Shown one piece after another: positions 1 through 7,950 of a stretch of 15,940 nt of DNA (position 1 is its first letter; every line of letters starts with the position of its first letter). Source of the stretch: Thermoplasmatales archaeon ex4484_6 (GTDB taxonomy: Archaea > Thermoplasmatota > Penumbrarchaeia > Penumbrarchaeales > Penumbrarchaeaceae); the NCBI GenBank assembly GCA_002254385.1, contig NJDO01000038.1, positions 1 through 15,940 on the forward strand. Reading direction: 5' to 3'. The notes beneath the pieces are model-generated. The model made no database searches. It saw only the letters and a list, made by a program, of their open reading frames with translations, and was not told the origin of the DNA. The position numbers were made by a program, and so were the translations under genes.

Positions 1-1216
1 CGGTACACCTCGAGGGCGTCCCTGGTCCTTCCGAGATGGTAGAGAACGACCCCCTTCTCGTTCAGAACGGAAACATTGTCCGGTTCATTCTCGAGCAGCC
101 GTTCGGCCATGCGGAGAGCCTCGTCGAACTGCTCCTCCTCTATGAGCATTTTCAGGGAGAGGAGCGAATCATCGAGTTTCACCTTTTCAGGTTCCTCGGG
201 CTTTGCGGGAGCTCTCTCCATGGTCTCTCCCTCTTCATCCGGTACCGGGCCTTTTCCGGTTTCCGTTTCCGGAACCCCCCCCGGCCTTCCCTCCTCTTCC
301 TCCTCCCCGAGCTCTTCCATCTCCTCGAGCTCCTCCTCTTCCGGACCCTTTGTGAGCATGTCCTCGGTAACTTCCCTCGGCTCACCTTTTTCTTCCATCG
401 CCGATATGCTCTCTGCCCCCTCATCCTTCCCGGTCGGAGCCATGTATTCAATACCTTCCGTTTTTCCGGCCGCAGCTTCCGTTGAGGGTATCTTGACATG
501 GTCTCTTTCCTCAACGTCCCTCATCTCGAATCCGGGCGGAGGGCCGGTCGGAACCACCGATGGAGGCATCTCAAGGGGTGGACCGGATTCCTCTTCAAGT
601 CCCTTTTTTGGTGGAGGCATCTTGATGGGTTCCTCCTCATCCTCCAGTCCCTCCTTCGGGGCCGGCAACCCTTGGGAGCGGTGATGATCCCAGCCCTCTC
701 ATCAAGGTTCCTTGCCACGAGCCTTCTCTTAATCACCTTCTTGACCGAAGGTTTCTCCTCATGTGTCCCGTTGGAAAGAGGAATGGCATCCTTGCTGCCC
801 TTCCTGAGATCCTCCTCCAGCTGCTTGAAGTGGTTCTTCCTTCGTTTCTTTCCCTTCTGCAGTTCCAGATATATCTTGGACAGTTCCTCCTTTATCTCGG
901 ACTGTGCGATCTCCTGCTCTTTCGGTGATTGCGGTTTCGGGACCTCCCTCTTTCTGAGTGTGGAGAGAAGTGTTTCGTGCTCCTTGCTTGATATCCCCAT
1001 GTGCTTTCTGATGTCCTCGAACATCTGTTCTATGAGCTCATCATCGGCACCGGAGGCAACATATTTCTTCATAAGCGAGCCGTAGAACTCCATATTCCTG
1101 GCATGTCTTTCCTTTTCGAGCTCCTTGTGGTCCTGTCCGGAACCACTCTCCTTCCGATCCTTTATCAACGCCTTCAATCCCCTTCCAAGTGCATTGGAAC
1201 CGAACTTCTTCGTCAT
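1..1216 (-). CDS. TPR-repeat protein with ParB-like N-terminal peptide; apparent frameshift; 3' end outside window
   Basis: Not a protein I can name. From the ATG at 1214-1216 it begins with a basic segment holding LGRGLKALI (residues 10-18), like the N-terminal peptide of ParB/Spo0J. A lysine/glutamate-rich helical region follows (about residues 35-160), including a helical hairpin ending in GISSKEH. The reading frame then breaks. The frame from the ATG stays open to a stop at 521-523, but below about position 670 its product turns into an Arg/Cys/Trp-rich string. The frame offset by one base is open from about 698 to position 1 and gives a sensible acidic, proline-rich linker (about 190-660), then TPR helices (EEQFDEALRMAERLLENEPD and the start of a second repeat, about 1-165). 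I therefore read one gene with a missing base near 665-676. An upstream in-frame ATG at 1238-1240 would add eight residues; I prefer 1216 because GGGAGAG precedes it. TPR suggests a protein-protein scaffold; the partner is unknown. Confidence 0.7.
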
Positions 1217-1273
1217 TGGAACTCTCCCAGGAATCCTCATTTTGACCCGTCTTTGATGAATGGGATCTTCTTA

Positions 1274-1281
1274 CCTATATG
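1274..1281 (-). promoter_or_regulatory. TATA-like box upstream of the TPR gene
   Basis: On the minus strand this reads CATATAGG, about 34 bases before the ATG at 1240 and 58 before the ATG at 1216. It lies in the 182-bp divergent gap shared with the RPA operon. It is a weak match; transcription from here would start near 1250. Nothing else in the gap between this box and the RPA promoter stood out. Confidence 0.3.
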
Positions 1282-1356
1282 TCCCATCATTTGATAGATT
1301 TTTCGTAGATATCCATTTTGCGGTCATTTCACTTTCGCTCATCCCCTCCAATGCAG

Positions 1357-1366
1357 TATTTTTAAT
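1357..1366 (+). promoter_or_regulatory. TATA-like box of the RPA operon
   Basis: TATTTTTAAT lies about 33-42 bases before the RPA start codon. That predicts transcription starting around 1385, so the leader would be very short. A GAGG ribosome-binding site lies at 1388-1391, seven bases before the ATG. Confidence 0.5.
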
Positions 1367-1398
1367 TCACGAATTATGGTGGTATCCGAGGATTCGAC

Positions 1399-2703
1399 AT
1401 GTCCAGAGCAGAAAAGGACGCGTCCGTTAGTGAAACAGACGGGACGCTTGAAAGGGATTTGGAGCTCGGGAACATGGACCCGAAGGAAGAGGTCCATCGT
1501 TTGGCGAGGGAACTTGGAATATCAATCGAGGAAGCGGAGAGATCCGTTCTCGGGTTCGATGTCGGTGGTCCGGTGCCGGAAACAAGGGTCCTCAGGGACC
1601 TGGGCGAGGTCGAGGAGGGTATGACCGGTATAACCGTTCGAGCCCGGTTGATAACACTCCATCAGGGAACGAGGAAGGACGGGGAAGGTGAGTATTATTA
1701 CGGAATGCTCGGCGATTCCAGGACCACCGTGAAGTTCTCGGCCTGGACGGTGTTCGATTATTCGCCCGGGGATTTCCTGCTTCTCCAGAATGTTTCCGCC
1801 AGGAGATTCAGGGACAGTCTGGAGATCGTGATCAACAAGGGATCGCGGATAACATCCACCCAGGATAGGGAAGGTCTTGTCCCGGAAATGGAGGAGGGGA
1901 TACCGCAGACCATCGCCGAACTCGAGAGCGGGGCGAGAAAGGTCGATATCGAGGCAAGGGTGATAGAGATCAGGAGCAGCGAACTCAAGGTCAAGGACAG
2001 AAGCAGAAAGATAATGAAGGGCGTTCTTGCGGACAGTACGGGTAGGATGGACTTCACCTGCTGGGACCCTCTCCCCCTCGAGGAGGGGAGATGTTACAGG
2101 TTGACCGGAGGTTACGTTAAGGATTTCAGGGGAATACTGAAATTGAACCTGGACGGAGGGACCATTGTCAGGGGGCTTGCCGATGACAGACTGCCTCCGC
2201 TTGAGGAGCTCATGGCTCCCAAGGACGCAAGGATACTGGAACTTCTCGAAGGCAGACTTTCGGGCCCCGTGAGGATAAGAGGGACCGTTCTCGGTGTCCC
2301 TTCCGGCTCGGGTCTCTTCAGAAGATGCGTCGAATGCGGCAGGAGGCTGGTAAAGGGGCAGTGCACCGTTCACGGAAGGGTCAAGGGGGAGGAGGACCTT
2401 GCTGTAAGGGCAGTGTTCGATGATGGCTCCGGAACATTGATGCTCAAGGGCGGCAGGACCCTTGTGGAATCTCTCCTTGGAAGGACAATGGAGGAGATAT
2501 CGGAGGAGGTCAGATCCTCCATGGAACCGGAGATAATTGTCGATGAGCTTTCATCGAAGATGGTGGGCAGGACCTGGACCGTATCCGGTGATCCACTTCC
2601 GGATGATTACGGGGTGACCCTGTCGGTAACCGGGATGACCGGGGGAATCGACCAGGAGGTATTGAAGAAGGAGATATCCCTTCTACTGGAGGTGATGTCA
2701 TGA
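1399..2703 (+). CDS. rpa: Replication protein A (archaeal single-stranded DNA-binding protein), large subunit with zinc finger
   Basis: A 434-residue euryarchaeal RPA of the RPA41/RPA1 type. It coats single-stranded DNA during replication, repair and recombination. After a short acidic N-terminus and a small helical segment (about residues 25-55) there are three OB-fold-like stretches: about 65-160 (contains GEYYYGMLGDSRTTVKFSAW), about 170-265 (contains ADSTGRMDFTCWDP) and a C-terminal one from about 285. A zinc finger sits in the third: C310-x2-C313-x8-C322-x2-H325. The CxxC-x8-CxxH spacing is the pattern of the euryarchaeal RPA finger. The ATG at 1399 follows GAGG with good spacing. The stop overlaps the start of the next gene (ATGA at 2700-2703), so the two are translationally coupled. 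I found no sign of truncation; the alternative of a generic OB-fold protein is unlikely given the neighbour. Confidence 0.9.
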   Translation: MSRAEKDASVSETDGTLERDLELGNMDPKEEVHRLARELGISIEEAERSVLGFDVGGPVPETRVLRDLGEVEEGMTGITVRARLITLHQGTRKDGEGEYYYGMLGDSRTTVKFSAWTVFDYSPGDFLLLQNVSARRFRDSLEIVINKGSRITSTQDREGLVPEMEEGIPQTIAELESGARKVDIEARVIEIRSSELKVKDRSRKIMKGVLADSTGRMDFTCWDPLPLEEGRCYRLTGGYVKDFRGILKLNLDGGTIVRGLADDRLPPLEELMAPKDARILELLEGRLSGPVRIRGTVLGVPSGSGLFRRCVECGRRLVKGQCTVHGRVKGEEDLAVRAVFDDGSGTLMLKGGRTLVESLLGRTMEEISEEVRSSMEPEIIVDELSSKMVGRTWTVSGDPLPDDYGVTLSVTGMTGGIDQEVLKKEISLLLEVMS

Positions 2704-3539
2704 GGAGGAGGGAACCTGCCATTCCGTTGATGATTCGGGACATACTTCTGAGCTCGGAGGACACATCTCCCATCGATGACGGCCCCAGAACGCATTTCAT
2801 AACACCGACCGGAGCATACGTTTACAGGACCGTGATATCCGGGGTCCTTATGGAGAAGGACGATATCGGGACTGAGGAATCACCACTTTTCAGGTTGAGG
2901 GTTGCCGATGCCACGGGCGGCCTCTCGTTCACCGTGGGCCGGTTCAATCCCGGCCTTCTCCCCACCATCGAGGATCTTTCCATTCCTTCCTTCGTGACCG
3001 TCGTGGGAAAGATATCCACGTTCACCTCGAGAAGGGGTGAAAAGGTGATCACACTGAATCCGGAATTGATAATACCATCAGAAAGGGTCGAGAGGGATAC
3101 TTGGCATCTCATTGCTGCCAGGGATGCCCTGGCAAGGATATGGAAACTGGAAGGCAGGGCCCTTCCGGGGAGCTGGCTCGAGGTCCCTCCCCCCGCCGAG
3201 CCGAGGGGGGGTGAGGAAGTGTCGGAGCTGGCCGATTCCATAGTTAGGGATACCCTGATGTCCATCGACAGGACAAGGTTCCTGAAAGAGATAGAGATGA
3301 TAAGGGCCGGTGAGAGACATACAGTAAATGACGAAGAGGATTCCCTGGAACAGTACGAGGACGAGGTCATCCAGCTCATAACCGAGCTTGATAAGGGAAG
3401 CGGAGCGAGATGGGATGAACTCACGGACCTGATAGAGAAGAGAAGGCTCTCCAGGGACACCGTGGAAGAGGTGATATCCAATCTTCTGGATAAGGGGTTG
3501 CTCTACGAACCCGTTCTCGGCTATCTAAAGGCTGTTTGA
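2700..3539 (+). CDS. rpap: RPA-associated protein (RPAP), OB-fold plus C-terminal winged-helix region
   Basis: A 279-residue partner of the preceding RPA, of the archaeal RPA-associated protein family (COG3390-like). These proteins are typically encoded directly after RPA. The N-terminus (MRRREPAIPLMIRDIL, then ITPTGAYVYRTVISGVL) and the OB-fold-like stretch at about residues 40-130 (RLRVADATGGLSFTVGRF, then FVTVVGKIS) are characteristic. A Pro/Gly/Glu-rich linker lies near residues 165-185. The last 75 or so residues (IQLITELDKGSGARWDELTD through VISNLLDKGLLYEP) look like a winged helix, as in eukaryotic RPA32. The start codon overlaps the RPA stop as ATGA, implying coupled translation and a fixed stoichiometry. 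Its probable role is to stabilise or modulate RPA on single-stranded DNA; I infer this from the family, not from any catalytic motif. Confidence 0.88.
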   Translation: MRRREPAIPLMIRDILLSSEDTSPIDDGPRTHFITPTGAYVYRTVISGVLMEKDDIGTEESPLFRLRVADATGGLSFTVGRFNPGLLPTIEDLSIPSFVTVVGKISTFTSRRGEKVITLNPELIIPSERVERDTWHLIAARDALARIWKLEGRALPGSWLEVPPPAEPRGGEEVSELADSIVRDTLMSIDRTRFLKEIEMIRAGERHTVNDEEDSLEQYEDEVIQLITELDKGSGARWDELTDLIEKRRLSRDTVEEVISNLLDKGLLYEPVLGYLKAV

Positions 3540-3646
3540 TGCCCCCCCTCATTTCGGAGGCATATCACCTGTCTCCGTCTCTCCGTGCATCCCCGCATGC
3601 GGAAGAACTCGCCATTCATCCCGAGATCTCCCACTCATCCCCGATA

Positions 3647-3654
3647 TTCAAATA
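3647..3654 (+). promoter_or_regulatory. TATA-like box of metG, probably leaderless transcript
   Basis: TTCAAATA is centred about 26 bases before the metG ATG at 3677. An archaeal start at that distance falls on or next to the ATG. No GGAGG/GGTG site precedes the ATG, which fits leaderless translation. The 137-bp gap 3540-3676 otherwise holds a C/T-rich stretch with an imperfect repeat, CCATTCATCCCGAGAT at 3612-3627 and CCACTCATCCCCGATAT at 3631-3647. Confidence 0.5.
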
Positions 3655-3676
3655 GAACCTTTCCATTTCCGATGAT

Positions 3677-5701
3677 ATGCCGAACCGGAAGATATTCATC
3701 GGAGCTGCATGGCCTTATGCGAACGGCCCTCTCCACCTGGGGCACATAGCAGGATGTCTGCTTCCTGCTGATATTTTCGCTAGGTACTGCAGGATGATGG
3801 GTTACGACACCCTTTTCGTGTCCGGTTCGGACATGCACGGGACCCCCATCATGGTCACCGCCGAAAAGGAGGGTTTGACGCCGGAAGAGGTGGCTGAGAG
3901 AAATCATGCTTCCATCCTGAAGACCATTTCCTCCCTCGGTATAGCATACGATCTCTATACCAAGACCCATACACAGCATCATTTCGACGTGGTAAGGGAC
4001 ATCTTCCTCTCCCTGATGGAAAAGGGATATATTGAGACGCGGTCCGAGGAATCCCCTTACTGCCCATCCTGTGCCAGATTCATGCCCGATCGCTATCTCG
4101 AGGGAACATGTCCTCATTGCGGTTACGAGGAAGCCAGAGGTGACCAGTGCGATAACTGCGGCAGGGTATTGGATGCAAAGGAGCTTCTGGCCCCAAGATG
4201 CAAGATATGCGGCAGCGAACCGGAATTCAGGCTGACCGAACATTTCTATCTTCTCCTCTCCCGTCTGGAAGACAGGGTGAGGGATTTTGTAGAGGGGAGC
4301 ATGCACAGATGGAGGCCCAATACGAGGAACAACACACTCAATTTCATGAGGGACGGCTTGAAGGACAGGGCCATCACCCGGGATTTGACCTGGGGTGTTC
4401 CCATACCGGTCGAGGGATATGAGGATAAGAGGATATATGTATGGTTCGAGGCGGTCTGTGGTTATCTGTCGGCTTCGAAGCTCTACTCGAGGAATGCCGG
4501 AAAGGAGGATCTGTGGCAATCATACTGGAAGGACCCGGATTGCAGACATTACTACTTCCTGGCCAAGGATAATATCCCGTTCCATACGATCATCTGGCCC
4601 TCCATCCTGCTCGGGTTGGGAGGATTGAACCTTCCATACGATGTGCCCTCGAACGAATACCTCCAATGGGACGGTGCGCAGTTCTCCAAATCGAGGTCCC
4701 ACGGTGCCACGGTGAACGGATTCCTGGAAGATTATCCGGTGGACCCGTTGAGGTTCTATCTATCGGTGAACATGCCGGAGAGGGGTGATTCCAATTTCGA
4801 TATGGATGAGTTCATCCAGAAGAACAATACCGAGCTCCTCGGAGCGTTCGGAAACTACCTTCACCGTGTGCTCTCCTTCGCAGCCACCAATTTCGGTGAG
4901 GTTCCCGAAAGGGGAGAGCTGTCAAAGAGGGATGCGGATTTCCTCGATACCATCAGGGAGTTCTACGAAAGGGCACTCGGCTCGATGGAGAAGGTCAGGT
5001 TGAAGGAAGGAATACACACTATGATGGCCGCGGTGCATGAAGCAAACCGCTATTTCAACGAGCAGGCCCCATGGAAGCTCATCAAGGAGGACAGGAACAG
5101 GTGCGGGACCGTGATCAATGTGGCCCTCCATGCGGCAAGGTTCCTGACCTACGGGATGTACCCCTACATTCCTCACGGGGTCGGCAGATGGTATGAAATG
5201 CTTGGCATTGATGGTCCCGGCGCGACCAGGTATGACGCAGCATTCGAGCCGCTCCCGGCGGGGCACCCCCTGAAGATGCCCGAGCCCCTGTTCACGAAGC
5301 TGGAAAGATCGAAACCCGAGGAATCGGAAAAGGAGGAAAAGAAGATGGACGAAGAGAAGAAGGAAAGCGGCCCCGAGATCCTCGAATTCGAGGATTTCAT
5401 GAAGATGGACCTCAGGGTGGGCAGGGTGTTGGAAGTGGAGGATCATCCACGAGCGGATAGATTATACCTCCTCAAGGTGGACCTTGGAGAGGACGAGCCA
5501 AGGCAGCTTGTTGCAGGATTGAAGGGCCACTATGGACCTGATGAACTGAAGGGGAGAAAGATAATAGTCGTGTCCAATCTCAAACCTGCCAAACTGAGAG
5601 GGGAGATATCGAACGGGATGCTCCTTGCAGCCGAGAATGGCGATGTCGTCTCCGTTCTTACGATCGATAAGGATGTGGAAGTCGGATCGAGGATACATTG
5701 A
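3677..5701 (+). CDS. metG: Methionyl-tRNA synthetase with C-terminal tRNA-binding domain
   Basis: A 674-residue class I synthetase that charges tRNA-Met with methionine in the cytoplasm. The HIGH motif appears as HLGH (residues 20-23), inside PYANGPLHLGH. The KMSKS motif appears as FSKS (336-339). The connective insert carries two zinc knuckles: C129-C132-C145-C148 and C158-C161-C175-C178. The anticodon-binding helical domain follows (about 375-540), containing NEQAPWKL. A charged linker (about 545-570, ERSKPEESEKEEKKMDEEKK) joins it to a C-terminal OB-fold tRNA-binding domain of the Trbp111/EMAPII type (about 570-674: MDLRVGRVLEVEDHPRADRL, then VSNLKPAKLRGEISNGMLLA). Some archaea encode this domain as a separate protein; here it is fused. 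Its stop lies 8 bp from the stop of the convergent PAN gene. Confidence 0.97.
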   Translation: MPNRKIFIGAAWPYANGPLHLGHIAGCLLPADIFARYCRMMGYDTLFVSGSDMHGTPIMVTAEKEGLTPEEVAERNHASILKTISSLGIAYDLYTKTHTQHHFDVVRDIFLSLMEKGYIETRSEESPYCPSCARFMPDRYLEGTCPHCGYEEARGDQCDNCGRVLDAKELLAPRCKICGSEPEFRLTEHFYLLLSRLEDRVRDFVEGSMHRWRPNTRNNTLNFMRDGLKDRAITRDLTWGVPIPVEGYEDKRIYVWFEAVCGYLSASKLYSRNAGKEDLWQSYWKDPDCRHYYFLAKDNIPFHTIIWPSILLGLGGLNLPYDVPSNEYLQWDGAQFSKSRSHGATVNGFLEDYPVDPLRFYLSVNMPERGDSNFDMDEFIQKNNTELLGAFGNYLHRVLSFAATNFGEVPERGELSKRDADFLDTIREFYERALGSMEKVRLKEGIHTMMAAVHEANRYFNEQAPWKLIKEDRNRCGTVINVALHAARFLTYGMYPYIPHGVGRWYEMLGIDGPGATRYDAAFEPLPAGHPLKMPEPLFTKLERSKPEESEKEEKKMDEEKKESGPEILEFEDFMKMDLRVGRVLEVEDHPRADRLYLLKVDLGEDEPRQLVAGLKGHYGPDELKGRKIIVVSNLKPAKLRGEISNGMLLAAENGDVVSVLTIDKDVEVGSRIH

Positions 5702-5709
5702 GCCCCGGA

Positions 5710-7080
5710 TCAAACGAACATGGAGTACCCTTCCTTGTGAACCGGCAGCTCCTTGAACTGCATGATTGTATCCTCGCTCCTGGTCTCCCTTATCTTCTTT
5801 ATGGCGGCCTTCATATCATCGAGAGTGACCCTTTTCCTCTCCTCCCTGATGGCAAGCATGCCAGCTTCGGTGCAGGCCGCCTTGATCTGTGCCCCGCTGA
5901 ACCCATCTGAAAGGGATGCCAGCTCATCAAGGGAGACGGAGCGATCGAGGTTCATCTTCTTTGTATGAACCTTGAATATCTCCTTCCTGGCATGATTGTC
6001 CGGGAACGGGATCTCTATTATCCTGTCCAATCTGCCCGGCCTCAGTATGGCCCGGTCAAGTATGTCCGGTCTGTTGGTGGCAGCAACGATACGGACCTCT
6101 CCCAACGGGTCGAATCCGTCAAGTTCGGCAAGTAGCTGGATCATGGTCCGGTGGACCTCCCTGTCCGCGGACGTGGAGGAATCGGTTCTCCTTCCGGCTA
6201 TCGAATCCAGTTCGTCAAGGAAGAGTATCGTGGGGCTCTTCTCCCTCGCCAGCTGGAAAAGCTCCCTCACCATCCTGGAACCCTCGCCGATGTACTTCTG
6301 AACAAGTTCCGAACCCACCATCCTCAGGAATGTGGCCTTTGTCTCCCTTGCAATGGCCCTGGCAAGAAGGGTCTTGCCGCAGCCCGGAGGACCTATCAAC
6401 AGGACCCCCTTAGGAGGTTCGATACCAACATCCCGGAACAGGTCAGGTCTGAGGAGGGGAAGTTCCACGACCTCCCTGAGCTCCCGGATCTGCTCTTCAA
6501 GCCCTCCTATGTCGGAGAATTTCGTCTTGGGTCGCTCCTCCATCTCCGCCGATCCCACCAGGGGGTCCTTGGATGAGGGGAGGATCCCGGTCACTGTCAT
6601 TGTATCCTTGTTCATCGAAACCTTCGTTCCGATCTCCAGCGAATCCTTGTCTATCGTCGATAGTACCTTCACCACGAAGGAGGGCCCTCCGGATGTCGAG
6701 ACCACGACCTGATCATCCTTGTATCTATCCACAATGGTCCCTACTATCAGCGGGGGTGATCTCATCCGGTTCAGCTCCCCGTTGAGCAGCATGACCTTGT
6801 TCTGAAGGCGCATGACCTCGTTTTCGAGGTATCTCTTCTCCTCGTTGGTCCTGACAGCTTCCCTCTTCCATGGATTATCCTCGCTGTCCCACTGGGCTTT
6901 CTCCACTTCGTCCATTATCCAATCCCTTGCTGTTCTGCCATCGGGTCTGGACCACCAGGTGTCCTCGTCATCTTCCTCGAGCTCGTCGTCCAGGTATGCC
7001 TCGTTCTCATCATGAGAGGGAGTTTCGGGTTCCTCCGCTTGTTCTGACTTTCGAGAGACCTTCCCCTTCTTTTCATTCAT
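5710..7080 (-). CDS. pan: Proteasome-activating nucleotidase (PAN), AAA+ ATPase
   Basis: A 456-residue hexameric unfoldase that feeds substrates into the archaeal 20S proteasome; it is orthologous to the eukaryotic Rpt subunits. From the ATG at 7078-7080 it has an acidic N-terminal extension with five Trp (residues about 1-75), a coiled coil (about 80-107), an OB ring domain (about 110-168) and the AAA+ module. Visible motifs are Walker A GPPGCGKT (230-237), pore loop KYIGEG (262-267), Walker B ILFLDE (285-290), sensor-1 AATN (333-336) and the RPGRLDR arginine segment (347-353). The last three residues are Met-Phe-Val, where PAN usually ends in Hb-Tyr-X. A TTG fifteen bases upstream (7093-7095) is in frame, but the ATG is preferred. 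The gene is convergent with metG and divergent from the HTH-10 regulator. A Cdc48/VAT identity is excluded because there is one AAA domain plus a coiled coil and a single OB. Confidence 0.94.
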   Translation of the reverse strand: MNEKKGKVSRKSEQAEEPETPSHDENEAYLDDELEEDDEDTWWSRPDGRTARDWIMDEVEKAQWDSEDNPWKREAVRTNEEKRYLENEVMRLQNKVMLLNGELNRMRSPPLIVGTIVDRYKDDQVVVSTSGGPSFVVKVLSTIDKDSLEIGTKVSMNKDTMTVTGILPSSKDPLVGSAEMEERPKTKFSDIGGLEEQIRELREVVELPLLRPDLFRDVGIEPPKGVLLIGPPGCGKTLLARAIARETKATFLRMVGSELVQKYIGEGSRMVRELFQLAREKSPTILFLDELDSIAGRRTDSSTSADREVHRTMIQLLAELDGFDPLGEVRIVAATNRPDILDRAILRPGRLDRIIEIPFPDNHARKEIFKVHTKKMNLDRSVSLDELASLSDGFSGAQIKAACTEAGMLAIREERKRVTLDDMKAAIKKIRETRSEDTIMQFKELPVHKEGYSMFV

Positions 7081-7110
7081 ATGAGGTCCGGACAATATTC
7101 ATCCACAGGA

Positions 7111-7117
7111 CTATAAT
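7111..7117 (-). promoter_or_regulatory. TATA box of the PAN gene
   Basis: The minus strand reads ATTATAG about 31-37 bases before the ATG at 7080, predicting transcription from about 7087 with a leader of under ten bases. No clear ribosome-binding site precedes the ATG, consistent with leaderless or near-leaderless expression. Confidence 0.5.
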
Positions 7118-7220
7118 CTTTCTCCCTCTATTAGCACATCCGACACACACGGCAGGACCGGATCAAAAAGAGGGGGAAGATCACGATATCGAGGGTTACG
7201 AATTTCCAATGGGAAAAATG

Positions 7221-7228
7221 AATATAAA
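7221..7228 (+). promoter_or_regulatory. TATA box and ribosome-binding site of the HTH-10 regulator
   Basis: AATATAAA is preceded by the purine-rich GGGAAAAATG, which suits a BRE. Transcription would start near 7250. The 8-bp palindrome TTAATTAA (7240-7247) lies at the predicted start site, where a bound protein would block initiation. GGAGG at 7264-7268 and GGTGAG at 7271-7276 form a strong ribosome-binding region before the ATG at 7277. Confidence 0.6.
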
Positions 7229-7276
7229 GGGCCGAAGTCTTAATTAACCTTCATAACGGTTCCGGAGGGTGGTGAG

Positions 7277-7915
7277 ATGGTGTACGAGGCAGTGCTCTCC
7301 GTGAACTTGAAAGAAAGTTGGGTTGGAAAACTATCAAACCAGCTTCCTGTGACCGTTCACATCCTGGATACCATACCCTTCGGGGATCAAGGTGTTCAGG
7401 ATCTTGCGGAGGTGAAACTGAACGGGACCGATCCCTCCATGATGGACAAGATCATAGGGGATTTCGACGGAGTGGATTTCGTCAGGTCCAGCCAGGTGGA
7501 CCGGGACAGGGTGATCATCATAGTCGGGACCAAGGGCTGCGGGGGATGCAGGTCCATACTGGAATCGGGCTGCTTTCTTATTTCGGCAACCACCGACAAG
7601 CATGGATGGGTGGAATGGAAGATCATAATCAACGAGAAGGCCCAGCTCCAGAAACTGGTTGAAAGTCTGAAGAAGAGAGGGATAGATTCCACGCTCATCA
7701 TGATTCAGCCGATCGATGACAGGGAGTCACTCACTCCGAGACAGGAGAGGATCATAAAGACAGCCCTTGAGAGGGGATACTATGATTTTCCCAAGAGAAT
7801 AGGTATCAGGGAGCTCGCCAGGATATTCTCCATATCCACTGCTTCGGTATCCGAGACCCTGAGGAGAGGGCAGAAGAAGATAATCGAGCATTACTTCAGG
7901 GGCAAGGGCGAATAG
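7277..7915 (+). CDS. HTH-10 (Bat-like) transcription regulator with a C-x2-C-x7-C cluster
   Basis: A 212-residue putative DNA-binding regulator. The C-terminal 60 residues are a classic HTH-10 domain of the bacterio-opsin-activator (Bat) type: LTPRQERIIKTALERGYYDF (152-171), then IRELARIFSISTASVSETLR (177-196). The N-terminal part (1-145) is an alpha/beta sensor-like region. It contains C88-x2-C91-x7-C99 within TKGCGGCRSILESGC, a spacing able to bind metal or an Fe-S cluster or to form a disulfide. Its last strands resemble an ACT-like fold (VEWKIIINE, then GIDSTLIMIQP); that fold is my guess. The gene has its own promoter and lies 70 bp upstream of iscS, which has a separate TATA box. The context suggests control of Fe-S assembly genes or of itself; the target is not shown by the sequence. 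Confidence 0.85.
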   Translation: MVYEAVLSVNLKESWVGKLSNQLPVTVHILDTIPFGDQGVQDLAEVKLNGTDPSMMDKIIGDFDGVDFVRSSQVDRDRVIIIVGTKGCGGCRSILESGCFLISATTDKHGWVEWKIIINEKAQLQKLVESLKKRGIDSTLIMIQPIDDRESLTPRQERIIKTALERGYYDFPKRIGIRELARIFSISTASVSETLRRGQKKIIEHYFRGKGE

Positions 7916-7943
7916 CTCCGTCCAGACCCGTTAGGTGAGAAGC

Positions 7944-7950
7944 TTTTATA
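7944..7950 (+). promoter_or_regulatory. TATA box of the iscS-iscU operon
   Basis: TTTTATA follows a purine-rich GAGAAG (BRE-like). Transcription would start about 7970-7975. GGAGG at 7975-7979 lies six bases before the ATG at 7986, which fixes that start over the in-frame ATG at 7935. That upstream ATG lies before the TATA box. Confidence 0.6.

Noticed and set aside
665..676. Programmed -1 ribosomal frameshift in the TPR gene
   Set aside because: No X-XXY-YYZ heptamer or obvious downstream structure; a missing base in the G/C runs is simpler, so this is kept only as an alternative.
76..684. Long rightward open frame rich in Ser and Pro
   Set aside because: It lies opposite the acidic Glu/Pro linker of the leftward TPR gene; the Ser-rich product is the complement of Glu codons GAG/GAA, not a real protein.
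1522..2373. Leftward open frame of 283 codons inside RPA
   Set aside because: Antisense to a clear RPA with zinc finger; no recognisable domain and no promoter.
3635..4519. Leftward open frame of 294 codons over the metG promoter and 5' half
   Set aside because: Antisense to the HIGH motif and zinc knuckles of metG; its composition shows no family signal.
7081..7095. TTG start extending PAN by five residues
   Set aside because: An ATG with a suitably placed TATA box follows directly; the extra residues add no known feature.
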